In this document: one piece after another, positions 1 to 10,486 of the stretch | Position numbering within the stretch: the stretch's first letter is position 1 | Layout: the number at the start of each line of letters is the position of its first letter | Assembly: GCA_035772785.1 (NCBI GenBank) | Contig: JAOCPU010000001.1 | Span: 1,736,001-1,800,000 of the forward strand | Source of the DNA: Phlebiopsis flavidoalba | Taxonomy: Eukaryota; Basidiomycota; Agaricomycetes; Polyporales; Phanerochaetaceae | Reading direction: 5' to 3' | Length of the DNA: 64,000 nt | The notes under the pieces: model-generated | Seen by the model: only the letters and a program-made list of their open reading frames with translations | Told to the model about the DNA's origin: nothing | Databases searched by the model: none | Position numbers and translations under genes: made by a program

Positions 1-420
1 CATACGCCTGACATAAAAAAGTGGCGGTACGATGCTGGTTGTTTCCCTTGTAATACAGCTTCTCCTGGTACCTGGAGTCTACTCGGTTTGGGCTGAAAGC
101 GCTGCCTGTAGTTTTCGGGGGCACAAGTCTTGAGAGTCTTGTCAATATATAGAATGCCAATATCGGATTGTTTTCCCGAGTGGTCTACTGTGCTTGGGGG
201 GGGGGCGGGCGAACAGAGGATTGCGGGGGCCGAGGATTGACATGACGAGGAGCAGTCATGCGCAATGACAGAACGAGAGTAAGACGTAGGGATGCAGACG
301 CCAAGGTCTCCGATCGGCGACATCATACCAGCACACTTCCTCACCCTGACCACCTGGCCCACCCAGACCGTCGACTGTGGCCGTTCGCAACAACAGCGGG
401 CTCGACTCTGGTAGGCCAAT
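1..420. other. Upstream region without a recognised gene
   Basis: No conserved coding sequence was recognised. The stretch contains a run of ten G at 196-205 and leads into the beta-adaptin start at 421. Open frames here overlap on both strands and none resembles a known family. It probably holds the promoter and 5' leader of the adaptin gene. Confidence 0.4.
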
Positions 421-3400
421 ATGGCTTCCGCCACGCGCGAGCCAAGATGCCAAGTTCTTTACGCGAGGCAAAGATACAGGTACGCCGGACCGGGTCAGCT
501 CCGGACGGCGCGAGAGGGGTTTCGCTTCATGGCACGCGGGCGCGTTCTGTAGGAGTTCCGCGCACCGAGACTACAGGCCTGCCGGAATCCAAGGACAACG
601 AAGTTAGTGAAGCGCGGAAAACCTGTGCCTGAAGAAGATTGTTGGCTAAAATTACATCGATGGGGAAATGATAGTCCAGCTCGCGCTCTGCCAGCTTTCA
701 CCGTGCGAAGTGCAAGTCAACCCATTCCGTGACAGTTGTTCCCGACGCATGTTCACTGACGTCGTTTTCCCCCCCCCCCCCCCCCCCCCCCCCCCCAGTG
801 TCTGGTAATTCCGCTTATTGAAATTAAGAAAAAAGAGTTGAATATCGCTATTGATTATACTTGATCATCGTTTACCTTAACGAATCCTCCTCGTAGTGGT
901 TACTTGTTCCTCATCACGCTACGGAAGAGTCCTAGGGGCGGAGCAGAAAAATAAACCTCGTGATAAACCCATTTCCATACAGCCTGTGGTTCTCATATTA
1001 TATGGATCTCAAACCGTCCCTATCTGACCGTTGGAGAGACTGTAATGACCCGTAACCACCACCAGCCCGCTCGTCAGAGCCCTCGCCCATCCGCTACCAT
1101 TGTCCAATATATCAGCCCATTACCGTGGTGCCATCGACGGCGCTTACGGAACAACAAACTACACGCACACTGTCTTGAAGTGGATCGGGACACCATTTAC
1201 GTCCCGGGACAAGAGACCGCGGCCGCAATATGTGTTTGCACCCAAACATCTATACCGCCGACCCTGCGGAAATCGCAGAGTGACGGCTCGATGTGGCTTG
1301 CCACGTGGATATGCTTCGCGTGACACTTCTGTGCTAGTATACGCGGAACAGCAACTGTGCGTTGTGATCAAACGCATTGTCCGCTTGCGCTTTCTCGAGA
1401 TTGGAAACTCACAAGACGGCGTGATACTTCAAATTGAAACTTGACAGGTTGCGGAGACAGGCTCTTGTCAAGCCATTGGCTGAGAAGCTCTGCGTATGTT
1501 CAGCTCCCTTGTCACCTGGCGGTTTACTGAGACATGTGCTCGACAGATGGGTGGTCCCCAAATACATACATACTAGGACGCAATTGTCTTCCGGCTATGT
1601 GCCTTGAAAAGACAACTACTGAACGCTGAAGTCATGGCCAGAGCGAGTATTGGTTCAATTGGGCCATGCCGGAACTCGCAGTCGTCCTTACCGCCCTCCA
1701 AGTCTGTCTTGCTCAAATCTCAAACCTCATGAACTACATGGAGACCGCAAAACTTATAGACTTTATTTGCAAGAAGATGGGTCGCCATTAGGTAAGAAGT
1801 AAGGGTCTAAAAACAATTTTATAACGAGCTGATGAGCGTTGGCAGTCCATATTATCTTCAGGGCCGTAAGTTCAATATGTTGGCGCTGCGGACATCCCAC
1901 TCAATCCTTCAACGGGGCGGCCGCACGTACTCAGAACGAAGTCAAAGTCTTTTTCTGCAAGTACAACGACCCAATCTACGTCAAGCTGGCGAAGCTATAG
2001 ATCCTGTACCGCTGGCGCGTGAGGAGAATGCAAGGGAAAGGTCCTTCCAGAGCTCAAGAGTAGTCATTTCCGATGGTCTTATTGAGAGTTCGCGTTTCTT
2101 CATCGGTTAGATACGCCTCGGAAGGTGGATATTGATTTCGTACGCAAAGCTGTCCCGCTCGATGGGTATGATACTGCGCCAGCAAGGTGGAGCGGCAATG
2201 GAGCAGGACGTCATGTTATCATAGGCCCTGGTCGACACCTCATCCGGAGACGCAAGGTCCACGTATGTTAGTCCAAGAAGCCGTCATTGTCATCAAGGAG
2301 CGTCCCTTCTCGCAGGTACCCGGGCAAAGTAGCGAGTGTATCATCCCCTACAATGTGCGAGAACCTGGAATTCGCCCTAGATGAGGCCGGAGTCGAAAGG
2401 GCCCCGCGAGATCTGACGTCGGGCAGAGCATGGGACAGGGAGATTCGCCGACAAGGTATCGAGGTAACGCAGGACGAGCTCATGGACGGATTTGACGTTT
2501 TACGCGTTCATGGAAGAGCCTAGTAACAGAGGCGTGTGCTTTCGCGCTATGCGCCCCGTTCGTCACTCCCAGCTCACGCACCACCCAAAGTACAACTCTC
2601 ACTTCTGACAGCCATCCGTCAATGCTGTTTCATCCACAATGTCGGCAATCAGAAACGAGCACAAGCGATCGTCCACAAAAGTCCTACTAAAGTGGGCCAC
2701 GTAAGAGGTCGGACAAACCAGACCTGGCGCGATCGGCGCGCTAATCATGTACTTGGCGCATGGCTGGCTATCAATTCCAGCCGTCGGCGGGCGAGCTGAT
2801 CGTTCTGGCTGCAAAGCCCGCCAATCACGAACCGATACTCTGACCGAATGGACGCGTGGCGCGCCGTCAGACCAGCTGCTGCGCTATCCTACACACACGG
2901 TGCGATCGGTCGTGGGCAGGCATCTACCACAAGAACCCTTGAGGTACGTGCACGTGGCAGCAACAGCAGCTGATTCCCAACATATTGTGGGAAACACGCA
3001 TATACAGACCTTCATTCGCAACCTGAACCGCCGGCAAGGCCCTCGTGGGACATGCCCCAGCATCCTGAACCCGCTCTCGGCGACAGGCTGCTCGTGCCCG
3101 TCGCGCGCGCGGCGCTGCCGGTCCGCTGATCAACGTCCCGGGGCAGGGGGCCACCAGAGCCGCGGCGGGAGGTCCGGCGGAGAGCAAGCCGACGGCCGCC
3201 GATTCCCGATGCCGGAGGCCGGACGCGGACGGGGAGGTTGGACGCGAGCTCGGCGGGTGAGCACAGCGAGGCAACGGGGGGACGATGAGGAGGCACACCA
3301 CATCGCCGTGCTGGCGACATGCAGAGCCGCCGGGGGGCGTGGCGGAGGGCCCGTATGCGAGCTCTGGGCAAGCGTCGTTTGGGGGTTACACAGCGGACGA

Positions 3401-3440
3401 GCCGAAGCCGCACCAACGGATCGATAGTTTGTTGTTCTAA
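421..3440 (+). CDS. APL2: AP-1 (or AP-2) complex beta-adaptin, frameshifted assembly
   Basis: Large beta subunit of a clathrin adaptor complex, which links clathrin to cargo at the trans-Golgi/endosome (AP-1) or plasma membrane (AP-2). Blocks in family order are readable across several frames. The N-terminal block SQDAKFFTRGK ends at a GT donor at 480. It is followed by QCLVIPLIEIKK (about 798-833), a RNPLVRAL-like block (about 1050-1085), LMNYMETAKLIDFICKKMG (about 1723-1780), VKVFFCKYNDPIYVKLAKL (about 1940-2000), VQEAVIVIK (about 2270-2300), KVLLKWAT (about 2680-2705) and TFIRN (about 3010). These cover the alpha-solenoid trunk; the tail is Ala/Pro-rich hinge-like sequence ending with TAA at 3438. 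ATG 421 was chosen because it opens the frame just before the conserved N-terminus, one base out of phase. At least ten indels interrupt the frame, probably sequencing errors. AP-1 is favoured over AP-2, but I cannot separate them firmly. Confidence 0.8.
769..796. repeat. 28-base cytosine homopolymer
   Basis: An uninterrupted run of 28 C inside the beta-adaptin gene. It is followed directly by AG and then the conserved adaptin block starting QCL. It therefore sits where the polypyrimidine tract and acceptor of an intron would be. Its true length is uncertain because homopolymers are poorly resolved. Confidence 0.9.
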
Positions 3441-3976
3441 TCTATCTGCTCGGTGAGGAGTTCTTTGCTTTCTTAGTACCTCTGTGTTGGCTGATACCAA
3501 TACAATATTTCGTGGAATGATTAATGTGGCCCTTATATCCAAAGAAAACACTCCACGTGGGGATGTATACTGTTTATATGCGTGCGAGTGATCATCACGT
3601 TTAGGCGTCCAGTGAGTTTGTGGTGGCGGGGAAGAGCCCGTAAATATCGATTTTGAAGCCTTCGTCGCAAAATTGCCCATTGCACGTTTCGGCCCGGAGT
3701 GAATTGTAATGCTACACGGAGATGAGCACGATCATAATCAAATCATATCTGCTGCGGAGATACCCCACCTCTGGCGGAGGGTTCCCAAGCCATACATCCG
3801 ACGATGATAACTTAGTGCGCACTCAACTTGTTGCATCGAGGTCGGGCGCCGTTTCGTCCGTGAAGGAAAAAAAAAAAAACAAAAATGGTTGCTGCAGCCT
3901 ACTGTCCGGGGTCGCGGCCTTGTAATGCACCTGCAGAGCGGGCAACGGTTGTAGTGGGGCGTTTGCTAATGCCAGC
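3441..3976. other. Intergenic region
   Basis: Lies between the adaptin stop and a small hypothetical gene. It holds a 12-base A run near 3869-3880. Long antisense frames reach in from the adaptin gene, but no conserved family is recognisable. Probably the adaptin 3' end plus a promoter. Confidence 0.4.
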
Positions 3977-4349
3977 ATGGATTCTAACGATGTTACTCCA
4001 CCCCCGATTGCGGTCTCCCTGACCGACTTGGCAACAGTACTCTTTGAACTCATAGGGCGACATAAGCCCGTCTATGCTGTGGCGCCTGACGCTGATCCTG
4101 CGAGCGCATTTCTAATGAATGGCAGGAAGTGAATGAAGTCGTACTGCGGGTGCGCTTCGATGTAGTCCGGGAAGGTCCGCTGTTTTTTGCTGCTTGTCGG
4201 ATATCGGCATACGCAGGCCTTGCGTGTGCTTAGGGACGGATCGGCGATGTGAATTCTGGCAAGCTGGTCCTACCCCGACCGCGATAGAACCTGACAATGA
4301 TTCCGTCACTAGATTTATTCGTGTGGCAGCGACGCTGAATAACGCTTAG
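3977..4349 (+). CDS. Small hypothetical protein, or 5' exons of a larger gene
   Basis: Opens with an ATG followed by about 50 residues rich in hydrophobic and acidic positions (SLTDLATVLFELIGRHK, then AVAPDADPASAFLMNG). A frame change near 4126 leads into VNEVVLRVRFDVVREGPL. A last segment, PDNDSVTRFIRVAATLNNA, ends at TAG 4347-4349. Composition and the restart of sense in adjacent frames suggest real coding sequence with indels. No family was recognised with confidence. One possibility is that this is the 5' end of the armadillo-repeat gene whose 3' part lies at 7.3-8.6 kb. That would require the intervening 3 kb to be intronic, inserted or badly garbled. Confidence 0.35.
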
Positions 4350-5706
4350 TCCAAGTGAGCAGAAAATGGGACGGACTCGTGCATCCGTACACGCTCCAAA
4401 TCCTCGCAACGTCCTTTGTTTATTATGCGCCCTCCTATCGTCGCGGGCCTCTGCCTCGAGACCGTTTCGGGTCTGCCTCGGGGTTATTTTTGTCCCTCCC
4501 ACCTTTCCCCTTCCCACTTTTCCTCCCTCCCCTTTCTTGGCATTTTCGTGGCGAAATTGCTCGGCTCTTGAGGAAAGAGCGCCCTTGCGTGCCTAATGGG
4601 CATGTTCGTTCCCAGTCAGGAAGGGAGAACCCCGAGATTTTGTGCGGGGCGGACTGGGGCTTGTGCTTCGGTTCGCCCGTGTCCTGTGCCTCATGTCTTC
4701 TGCCCAGGCGCATTCTGCGGCCCACTCTGCGGCCCTTTTTTGCACGGTGAGACCTCTGTCTCCCCCCCTCGCGAGGAACAGGTGGACGCCTCTTGTGGGC
4801 TTTCCCGGTTAGTTTCGTCTTTGTGGTCAAGCTGCTGCGAGGAGATCGTCCTCATTGAGCGCATCGTCTCGTCCAATGGCGGCTTGGGCGTGTCGCCCTG
4901 GCCTACCCGGTCACCGCTCGCTCGTCGCGCCCTTTTTCCTTCCGATGAGAAAGCTTCTTTGACCTTTGCTGCGTTTTGAGGCCGGAACATCGGTGTTCCC
5001 CTTCCCCTTCCCGTGTGGGGTATTGGGGACGGATGGAGGATTCTTGAGGGCCAAGACCAAGCGGTGAGATAAGCTGACGTCGCCCTCTTTTTGAGCCAGG
5101 CGACAGAGTGCGTCCAAGATCTGATCTCATCCCGCCCATTTCATGATTTGGATGTCGGGACGCTTGTTTCGGAGCTGCTTAATGAGCTCGGGTGTGGGGA
5201 CGACCGCGAAATACACTGGGAAGGGAGAGAGACAGAAATGCAACGGGCTTCAGGAGGCCAGGCTCGAACTATATACTGGCTCAGGTGACTAGATCTGCGT
5301 AAAAATACAGGCATCGTGGTACACTCGAGTCTGGCCTGGTCTGGCACGACGCTGCTCGCTGGCTGTTGGTGGGTGTGGCGTTGGGCCGTTGGGCCGTTGG
5401 GCTGGCCGAACATAGCGAGGCACGTCCGCGGTTCTGCTCTGCCTTTTCTGCATGTTTGTTTTTGTTGGTCTTCGAGAGCTCTACGTCCGCGACTTTATCC
5501 TGATTCCTCGAGTGCCGCGGGAAAAAGGAACTAGCCGGAGGAACCATGTAGGTGCTCCTCACCGTCTACAGGTTTCATCAGCCGGGAGGGGACATCAGGC
5601 CCACGCTCTTCGACAAAAGCTGCGGAGCGGCGCCTTACTAGCTTTGTCTCTGGAAACCCCGGCCGGACGCCTCTGCTCCTCTATCTCCTTTGTCGCCGCG
5701 GCCACC
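4350..5706. other. Pyrimidine-rich, gene-poor stretch
   Basis: Much of 4480-4780 is C/T-rich on the plus strand, resembling a promoter or leader rather than coding sequence. Several open frames overlap on both strands here without a recognisable domain. Nothing conserved was seen. Confidence 0.35.
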
Positions 5707-6003
5707 ATGAACGGCGCGTCCAGCAACGCCTTCCTCGCCTCCTCCCGCCTCGGCGACCTCTCGCAAGCATACCCCGTAACGACCACGACCAAGAAGTGGG
5801 TGCGAGATACGATGTTTCCACCGCCAATCGCTCGCCAACGATCTACCCTCGCCGAAACTAGTCCGCGACCGGTGGCAGCAGTCCCCAGTCCCCCGCGATG
5901 CCCCTCTCTGACGTCCCCCGCGACACCAGTCGAACGACAGACAACCCGCGCTGGGCAAAGAACATCCCTCCAGCAGACCCTGATTTTTACCGTCCCCTCC
6001 TAA
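5707..6003 (+). CDS. Hypothetical protein fragment with strong start context
   Basis: The ATG at 5707 sits in a near-ideal Kozak context (gccgcggccaccATG). It opens about 60 sensible residues beginning MNGASSNAFLASSRLGDLSQ and containing KKWVRDTMFPPP. Around 5890 a neighbouring frame becomes the sensible one, giving NPRWAKNIPPADPDFYRP and then a stop just after 6003. The PADPDFYR-type stretch is faintly reminiscent of the N-terminal helix of beta-carbonic anhydrases. The cysteine/aspartate zinc motif that should follow was not found downstream, so I do not assign that function. It may be a truncated or small real gene. Confidence 0.35.
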   Translation: MNGASSNAFLASSRLGDLSQAYPVTTTTKKWVRDTMFPPPIARQRSTLAETSPRPVAAVPSPPRCPSLTSPATPVERQTTRAGQRTSLQQTLIFTVPS

Positions 6004-6220
6004 AAGGTGACTAATGATGGGGCTGCCCTCGCCGAAGTCCACACAACGCAAGCCTGCCATCTTCGAGCTTCTCCGTGTGTGCACTGGAATCAATACGTGG
6101 TATGTTTCGCTACCTCACCATTCCGACCATCCAATGCAATCATCACCATACATTCCCCATCTCTATCTAGGATGAAAAAAAGGAGCCATTTATTGGAAAG
6201 CCAGGCTTCCCACAGAACAG

Positions 6221-6676
6221 TTAGATACATCTCGAAGTTGACGCCGACTCTGTGAGCCCAGCAACGCACGAGCCCCTACCACTGTCCATAGCCGATCTCA
6301 GGATCGTCAAGACTGCTAATCTGTGTCCGAGCTCATGGCACATTGGCATATGGTAATTTTCAGAGATAGCCTGTAGACGGCGTCTATCCCCGAAGATCCC
6401 CTTATAGCGCTCAGTCAAGACCAACTTGTCTCCCCACGAGGCTTCTCTTCGACCATCCTCAAACTTTCTCTTGACGACTCTATCACTCACGGGTGCTGTG
6501 GGGTAACGTTTCCCACCCGGTCTCTCACTCAGATGAGGGATACGCGCAAGCAGGCTACCTACGGTGATCGGAAGAGTCATGGGTCTACGTGTGCGACACA
6601 TGGACTGGTCCCACAATGGGCTGTGGAGGAACAAATCACAGAGCCTGCCGCCGAGGTACAGATGACATGAGCACAC
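6221..6676 (-). CDS. Hypothetical 151-residue open frame
   Basis: An uninterrupted minus-strand frame in a region otherwise lacking long clean frames. It encodes a basic protein with stretches such as DRVVKRKFEDGRREASWGDK and NYHMPMCHELGHRLAV. No domain, signal peptide or membrane segment was recognised. The HELGH string superficially resembles a zinc-protease HExxH motif, but nothing else supports a peptidase. It could be a chance frame. Confidence 0.2.
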   Translation of the reverse strand: MCSCHLYLGGRLCDLFLHSPLWDQSMCRTRRPMTLPITVGSLLARIPHLSERPGGKRYPTAPVSDRVVKRKFEDGRREASWGDKLVLTERYKGIFGDRRRLQAISENYHMPMCHELGHRLAVLTILRSAMDSGRGSCVAGLTESASTSRCI

Positions 6677-7329
6677 AGCTCTGAGCCCAAGAGGAAAATT
6701 GTCAACCCGCTTGGACGGGATCCTAATTCATTGAGGCAGGCTCCGCCACGGTGTCTAACTCGAATGACGTGCTTCCCCTATATCAAGTGTCAAAATCCTC
6801 TTCAAGCGTTACTTCTACCCGCCCTCTAGCGACATCTCCACTAACCTTCCCCCGCCCCGCATCGTGGCAAGATCCCCTCACCTCCGATTTCCTGATTACA
6901 ATAACCTTCAAATTCTCGAGAGAACTCCCTGCGTCCTCCTTCGAGTCCACTCTGCATGGACAGTTCGAGTGGAACTCATCCCGCCCCACGTGCTCGTGCG
7001 TCGACCAAAGCAAACGCGCACGACGACGGCTGTGGCCCGTGCCTGCGCGCCAGAGCTCGCGTTTTCGTCGGAGCGCGCAAGGACTACCCGCCGCACAGGG
7101 CCGCAGGAGCCCGGGCGGAGCGTGTGCCGCTCGTGAGAACGGGTTTCGACACTGCAAATGCGGACTGTGATCAAGAGGGAGCGATCGTGTCGAGGTCCCT
7201 CGGGGCGACGAGAAGAACACGACGCGTTGTGAGGACGATGCGGACCCCACAGCCCTGGTGGCCGTTTTGTGGCGCAGATGGCCGTGGGTTCTGGAATATG
7301 TGGGCCGATACCAAATAACTGGATAAGCG
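6677..7329. other. Region without a clear gene
   Basis: Many overlapping frames on both strands, GC-rich between 6950 and 7260. This could contain upstream exons of the armadillo-repeat gene that starts to be readable near 7330, but no repeat could be assigned with confidence. Confidence 0.3.
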
Positions 7330-8588
7330 CGATGACCTCCGGTCATTTTGTGCAACTCTTTCTTTGGGCAATGTTGTGAGGAAAGGCAAGTACAACGTCA
7401 CATAATGTGGAAGTAGGTGGATCATCACTGGAACAACCACAGAGTCGCGTTCCGGGTTGCCCGTTTTGAAGCCAAAGCCGATTGCATTGGCACCGGAGCT
7501 TGCCTCCCTATTGGTGCCCTGGGTGCACTGGGACCTCAAAGTCAGCACGGTGCTGCTGGCTTCCCTCAAAAACCTGTCGCAAGTGAAAGAAAACCGGTTC
7601 GGTCTTGGGTCAAGCGGATATCATCCGCATAAGCTTGCATCAAGCGGCCTATTTGGCGATAGGTTGATATGCTGGAGATGGTACAAAGTCTATGCCATCG
7701 GTATTGCTAAGGCATATGTGTAATGGCGATGGTCGGGTATCATGCTTTACTTGTTGTTGGCCAATTGCTAACGCGCAAATACAGCAAAGAACACACTTGC
7801 GCTTGTGCTTCCGGACCCTTCAAATCCTGAAGAGTCAACGGACCCGCTTACACAAATTAAATTTTGGGGGCCCTTGTTCGCCGCTACTGACACACGTCGC
7901 CGTCAAAAGCGAAGGCACAAGGGTGTTTGTGAACGCGATCAAGACGGTTTGGGTCAAACGATGTTGCGAACGCAGACCCAGAGGTCTCAAAGCGTCGTAA
8001 AGAGGCCATGGAGAAGCTCGTCACTCCCGCCTGCGCTGCTACTCTTGCACAGCTGATCGGCCGCAGCAAGAAGTTACGCGATCCTTATCAACGAGGGCGT
8101 TGTGGGCGCTTTTCATTGCTCAGACGCATTCTGCCGGAGGTGGGTCTCATCCGGATAACGTCTGACGCAATGACTGACATGCGCTACTACAGGCCTTGTC
8201 GTGCTCGAACGCGATCATGAACCCGCTCCCGACTGAAACCCCGCGCGGGGCGGCGGCGTACGCAGTGCCCGTGTCAGCCGGGGGCGCGGGCGGCGGCCAG
8301 TCGGACGATATCGCCAGTCGTCGGCACGGCCGCGGCGCGCATTGGACATGCTCGCGTCATGTCTGCGTAACGCGGACGGGCGGCTGCCCGCAGAGGTGCG
8401 CGCAAACATCTGCGCGCTGGTGGGCCACCTCGGGCGCGCGCGGGCGTTGTGCCGGAGAGCCGGGCGCAGGATCTGCGCGTGTTTGCAGGAGGAGTTTTAG
8501 GGATTTGCTCGAGGCGGGGGTCAAGGACCCGAACCCTGTCGGTGCGGCTGCGAAGAGGGCGTTGGAGACCTGGGGCGCGTCGCATTGA
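7330..8588 (+). CDS. Armadillo-repeat protein, 3' part (Rap1GDS/SmgGDS-like)
   Basis: C-terminal part of an ARM-fold protein resembling fungal proteins annotated as Rap1 GTPase-GDP dissociation stimulators. Readable helices in order: IALAPELASLLVPWVHWDLK and LLASLKNLSQVKENR (about 7470-7600), KLASSGLFGD and YAIGIAK (about 7630-7715), ALVLPDPSNPEESTDPLTQI (about 7800-7860), EGTRVFVNAIKTVW (about 7910-7955), KEAMEKLVTPACAATLAQLI (about 8003-8062), LDMLASCLRNADGRLPAEVR (about 8345-8400) and RDLLEAGVKDPNPVGAAAKR (8499-8560), with TGA at 8586. Introns of usual size separate them and several indels shift the frame. The DLK...GLLKNLS-type repeat and the final ...KRALETWGAS tail support the call. The upstream limit is unknown, and a generic ARM/HEAT protein is the alternative. 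Confidence 0.5.
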
Positions 8589-9192
8589 GGGAAAGAGACA
8601 ATATTGTAAGTGCGGGGGCGGGATGAAGACGATACTGTATTTCTGCTGGATATTGGGTCTGTAGCAACGTCTGCTCTGGAGGTTGGATACCCACGGTCGA
8701 ATGTACTTGTTTTGCTCATCTACTCGGCACGACGGCTGCGCAAGATCCTGACTGTGTCACTGGGTGCGTCGGATTCCCATCGTTGGGTATGTTCTCACTC
8801 CATTATGTAGAGTTTGGACGAGGTCATCGACATCGAGATGCTCCAATGACGGTGATGAGGATCCGTTAACTACGGTCACCTGACACTATATTGGCTGTAT
8901 TGGCGGCCTCACCTCCCGCCCTCGGGATAGTCTTAGTGCGCGCGCCACCAAGAAAGGTAACAACAGCCGTGAGTTCGTCAACACACTCCACCTCGAGATG
9001 ATTCGCGATGCCTCTTGACCGTGCCTATGAGCTCATACTCCCAGGTGTGTTCTGCACCACCGTCGCCCTCGCTCACGTTATAAAGCGAGGACGACTTGTC
9101 GAGTTCCTCTCTCCAACACGACGCCCAGCTCGTCTGATCTCACTCCTGCTCGTTGCTTCTCGACGACCCTTCACGACCCTCCCACGAGCACC
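8589..9192. other. Intergenic region upstream of the opsin gene
   Basis: No conserved coding sequence. Short frames only. It presumably contains the terminator of the armadillo gene and the promoter of the opsin-related gene. I saw no convincing heat-shock element. Confidence 0.4.
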
Positions 9193-10281
9193 ATGGCTGG
9201 CTCGTCACTGCAGCAGAACCCGCCCAACGCTGATCGTCACCTCACTCCAGGGGGGCAGCGACTGGGCATGGGCTGTGTTTGCCATCATGCTTCTCTCGAC
9301 GTTCGGCATGGTTGCTTATTCTTTCACAGTATGTCATTCAAGCTTTTGTATGGGTGAATGGACGTCGCTGATCATCCTTAACAGCGCCCTCGCGGAACGC
9401 GTCTTTTCCACAACATTGCCACCGTCATTCTAACCACGGCTACGATCGCATGGTTCGCCATGGCGTCTGACCTGGGTGCCACACCTGTTCGCGCAGAATT
9501 TAGTCGTGGAACCACCGTGGACCGCCAAATCTTCGTATGTCACATCCTACAATGTTGGCGGATTAATCTGCTGATAATCATATCCCCCAGTTCGTTCGCT
9601 ATATCCAATGGTTCATCACCTTCCCGCTGATCCTCATATTGCTTTTGTTCACCTCCGGCCTGGCGCTCTCTGATATTCTCACTACCGCCTTCTTCGCCTG
9701 GGTCGTTGTAGTCTGCGGTCTTTGCGGTGGCCCTGACTCCCAGCACCTACAAATGGGGCTTCTTCGTCCTCTACGGCGTCGCTGCGCTCTTCTACAATCT
9801 GGTAAGCCTTACAAATATTCCTACCCGCAATCCAGATATCCTAATACCCCCTATCAGGGCTGTCCTACTCGGCCACGGCCCTCGCACGACCTTCAACGCC
9901 GGCACCGGCGTCCGCTCAGGCTACGTCCGCGCGACCCGCAGGCTTCGTCGCCTTCATCACGATGCTCTACCCCATCGCGTGGGGCTGCGCCCGAGGGCGG
10001 GAACGTCATCTCTCCGACGGGCGAGATGATCTGGTACGGCATCCTCGACCTCCTCCTTGGCCCCGTCTTCCTCTACTACTTCGTCTGGGGCCCTCCGAAG
10101 CGTCGACTACGGCCTGTTTGGTCTCCATTCCCGGCAAGTACACCGATGCGTCGTACGGTACCACGGGTGCTCTATCGGTTATGGGTCAGGCGTGGGTACG
10201 ACTGCTCCGGCTGCGGCTGCTGGTCCGGGTATGACCACTTGCTGGTGCTGGTCGTGGCGCGCGGGTGTAAACTCTCTCTAA
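9193..10281 (+). CDS. Opsin-related protein (HSP30/YRO2 family) lacking the retinal lysine
   Basis: Seven-helix membrane protein of the fungal microbial-rhodopsin family. The start ATG at 9193 (MAGSSLQQNPPNADRHLT) is followed by helix A (SDWAWAVFAIMLLSTFGMVA). Helix B contains IATVILTTATIAWFAMASDL, helix C lies in VRYIQWFITFPLILILLLF, and helices D/E in LSDILTTAFFAWVVVV and KWGFFVLYGVAALFYNL. The last helix is EMIWYGILDLLLGPVFLYYF. Aligned by eye to bacteriorhodopsin, the counter-ion Asp85 position is Gln, the Asp96 position is Leu, and the Schiff-base Lys216 position is Gly. It should therefore not bind retinal or pump protons, as known for fungal opsin-related proteins. Introns lie near 9330-9385, 9535-9590 and 9799-9858, all GT...AG. 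One indel after residue 18 and others in the Gly/Ala-rich tail make the stop approximate. Confidence 0.85.
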
Positions 10282-10486
10282 CCTCGTCTTCGATGCATCG
10301 GCCTTCGCATAACTTCCTGTACTATAGGAGCATTGTTTTTGTCGTGCTAGCTTTCCGTTCGTCGAGTGTACCAACGCCATGTATTATTAGTAGATTACAA
10401 ATACCTAATTCCCATAATTCCGAAATCATATTATACAAGTTCCAAGAAGACTACAAGCACATAGATACTTTCAAAATCAAACCTCG

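Noticed and set aside
2747..3427. A 226-residue plus-strand frame read as a separate gene
   Set aside because: It contains adaptin pieces (QTFIRN, DQLLRY) and shifts out of the adaptin frame elsewhere, so it is part of the frameshifted adaptin gene.
3012..3680. A 222-residue minus-strand open frame
   Set aside because: It overlaps the 3' part of the beta-adaptin gene, is Arg/Pro-rich without domain features, and fits an antisense frame of GC-rich coding sequence.
5707..6003. Beta-carbonic anhydrase N-terminus
   Set aside because: The resemblance is limited to a short Asp-Pro-Asp-Phe-type stretch, and the essential Cys/Asp/Arg and His/Cys zinc motifs are missing downstream.
6300..6345. HELGH string as a zinc-metalloprotease motif
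   Set aside because: An HExxH-like string alone is expected by chance, and no third ligand or protease fold features are seen around it.
6783..7355. A 190-residue minus-strand frame
   Set aside because: GC-rich Arg/Ser-dominated sequence overlapped by several plus-strand frames; no conserved motif.
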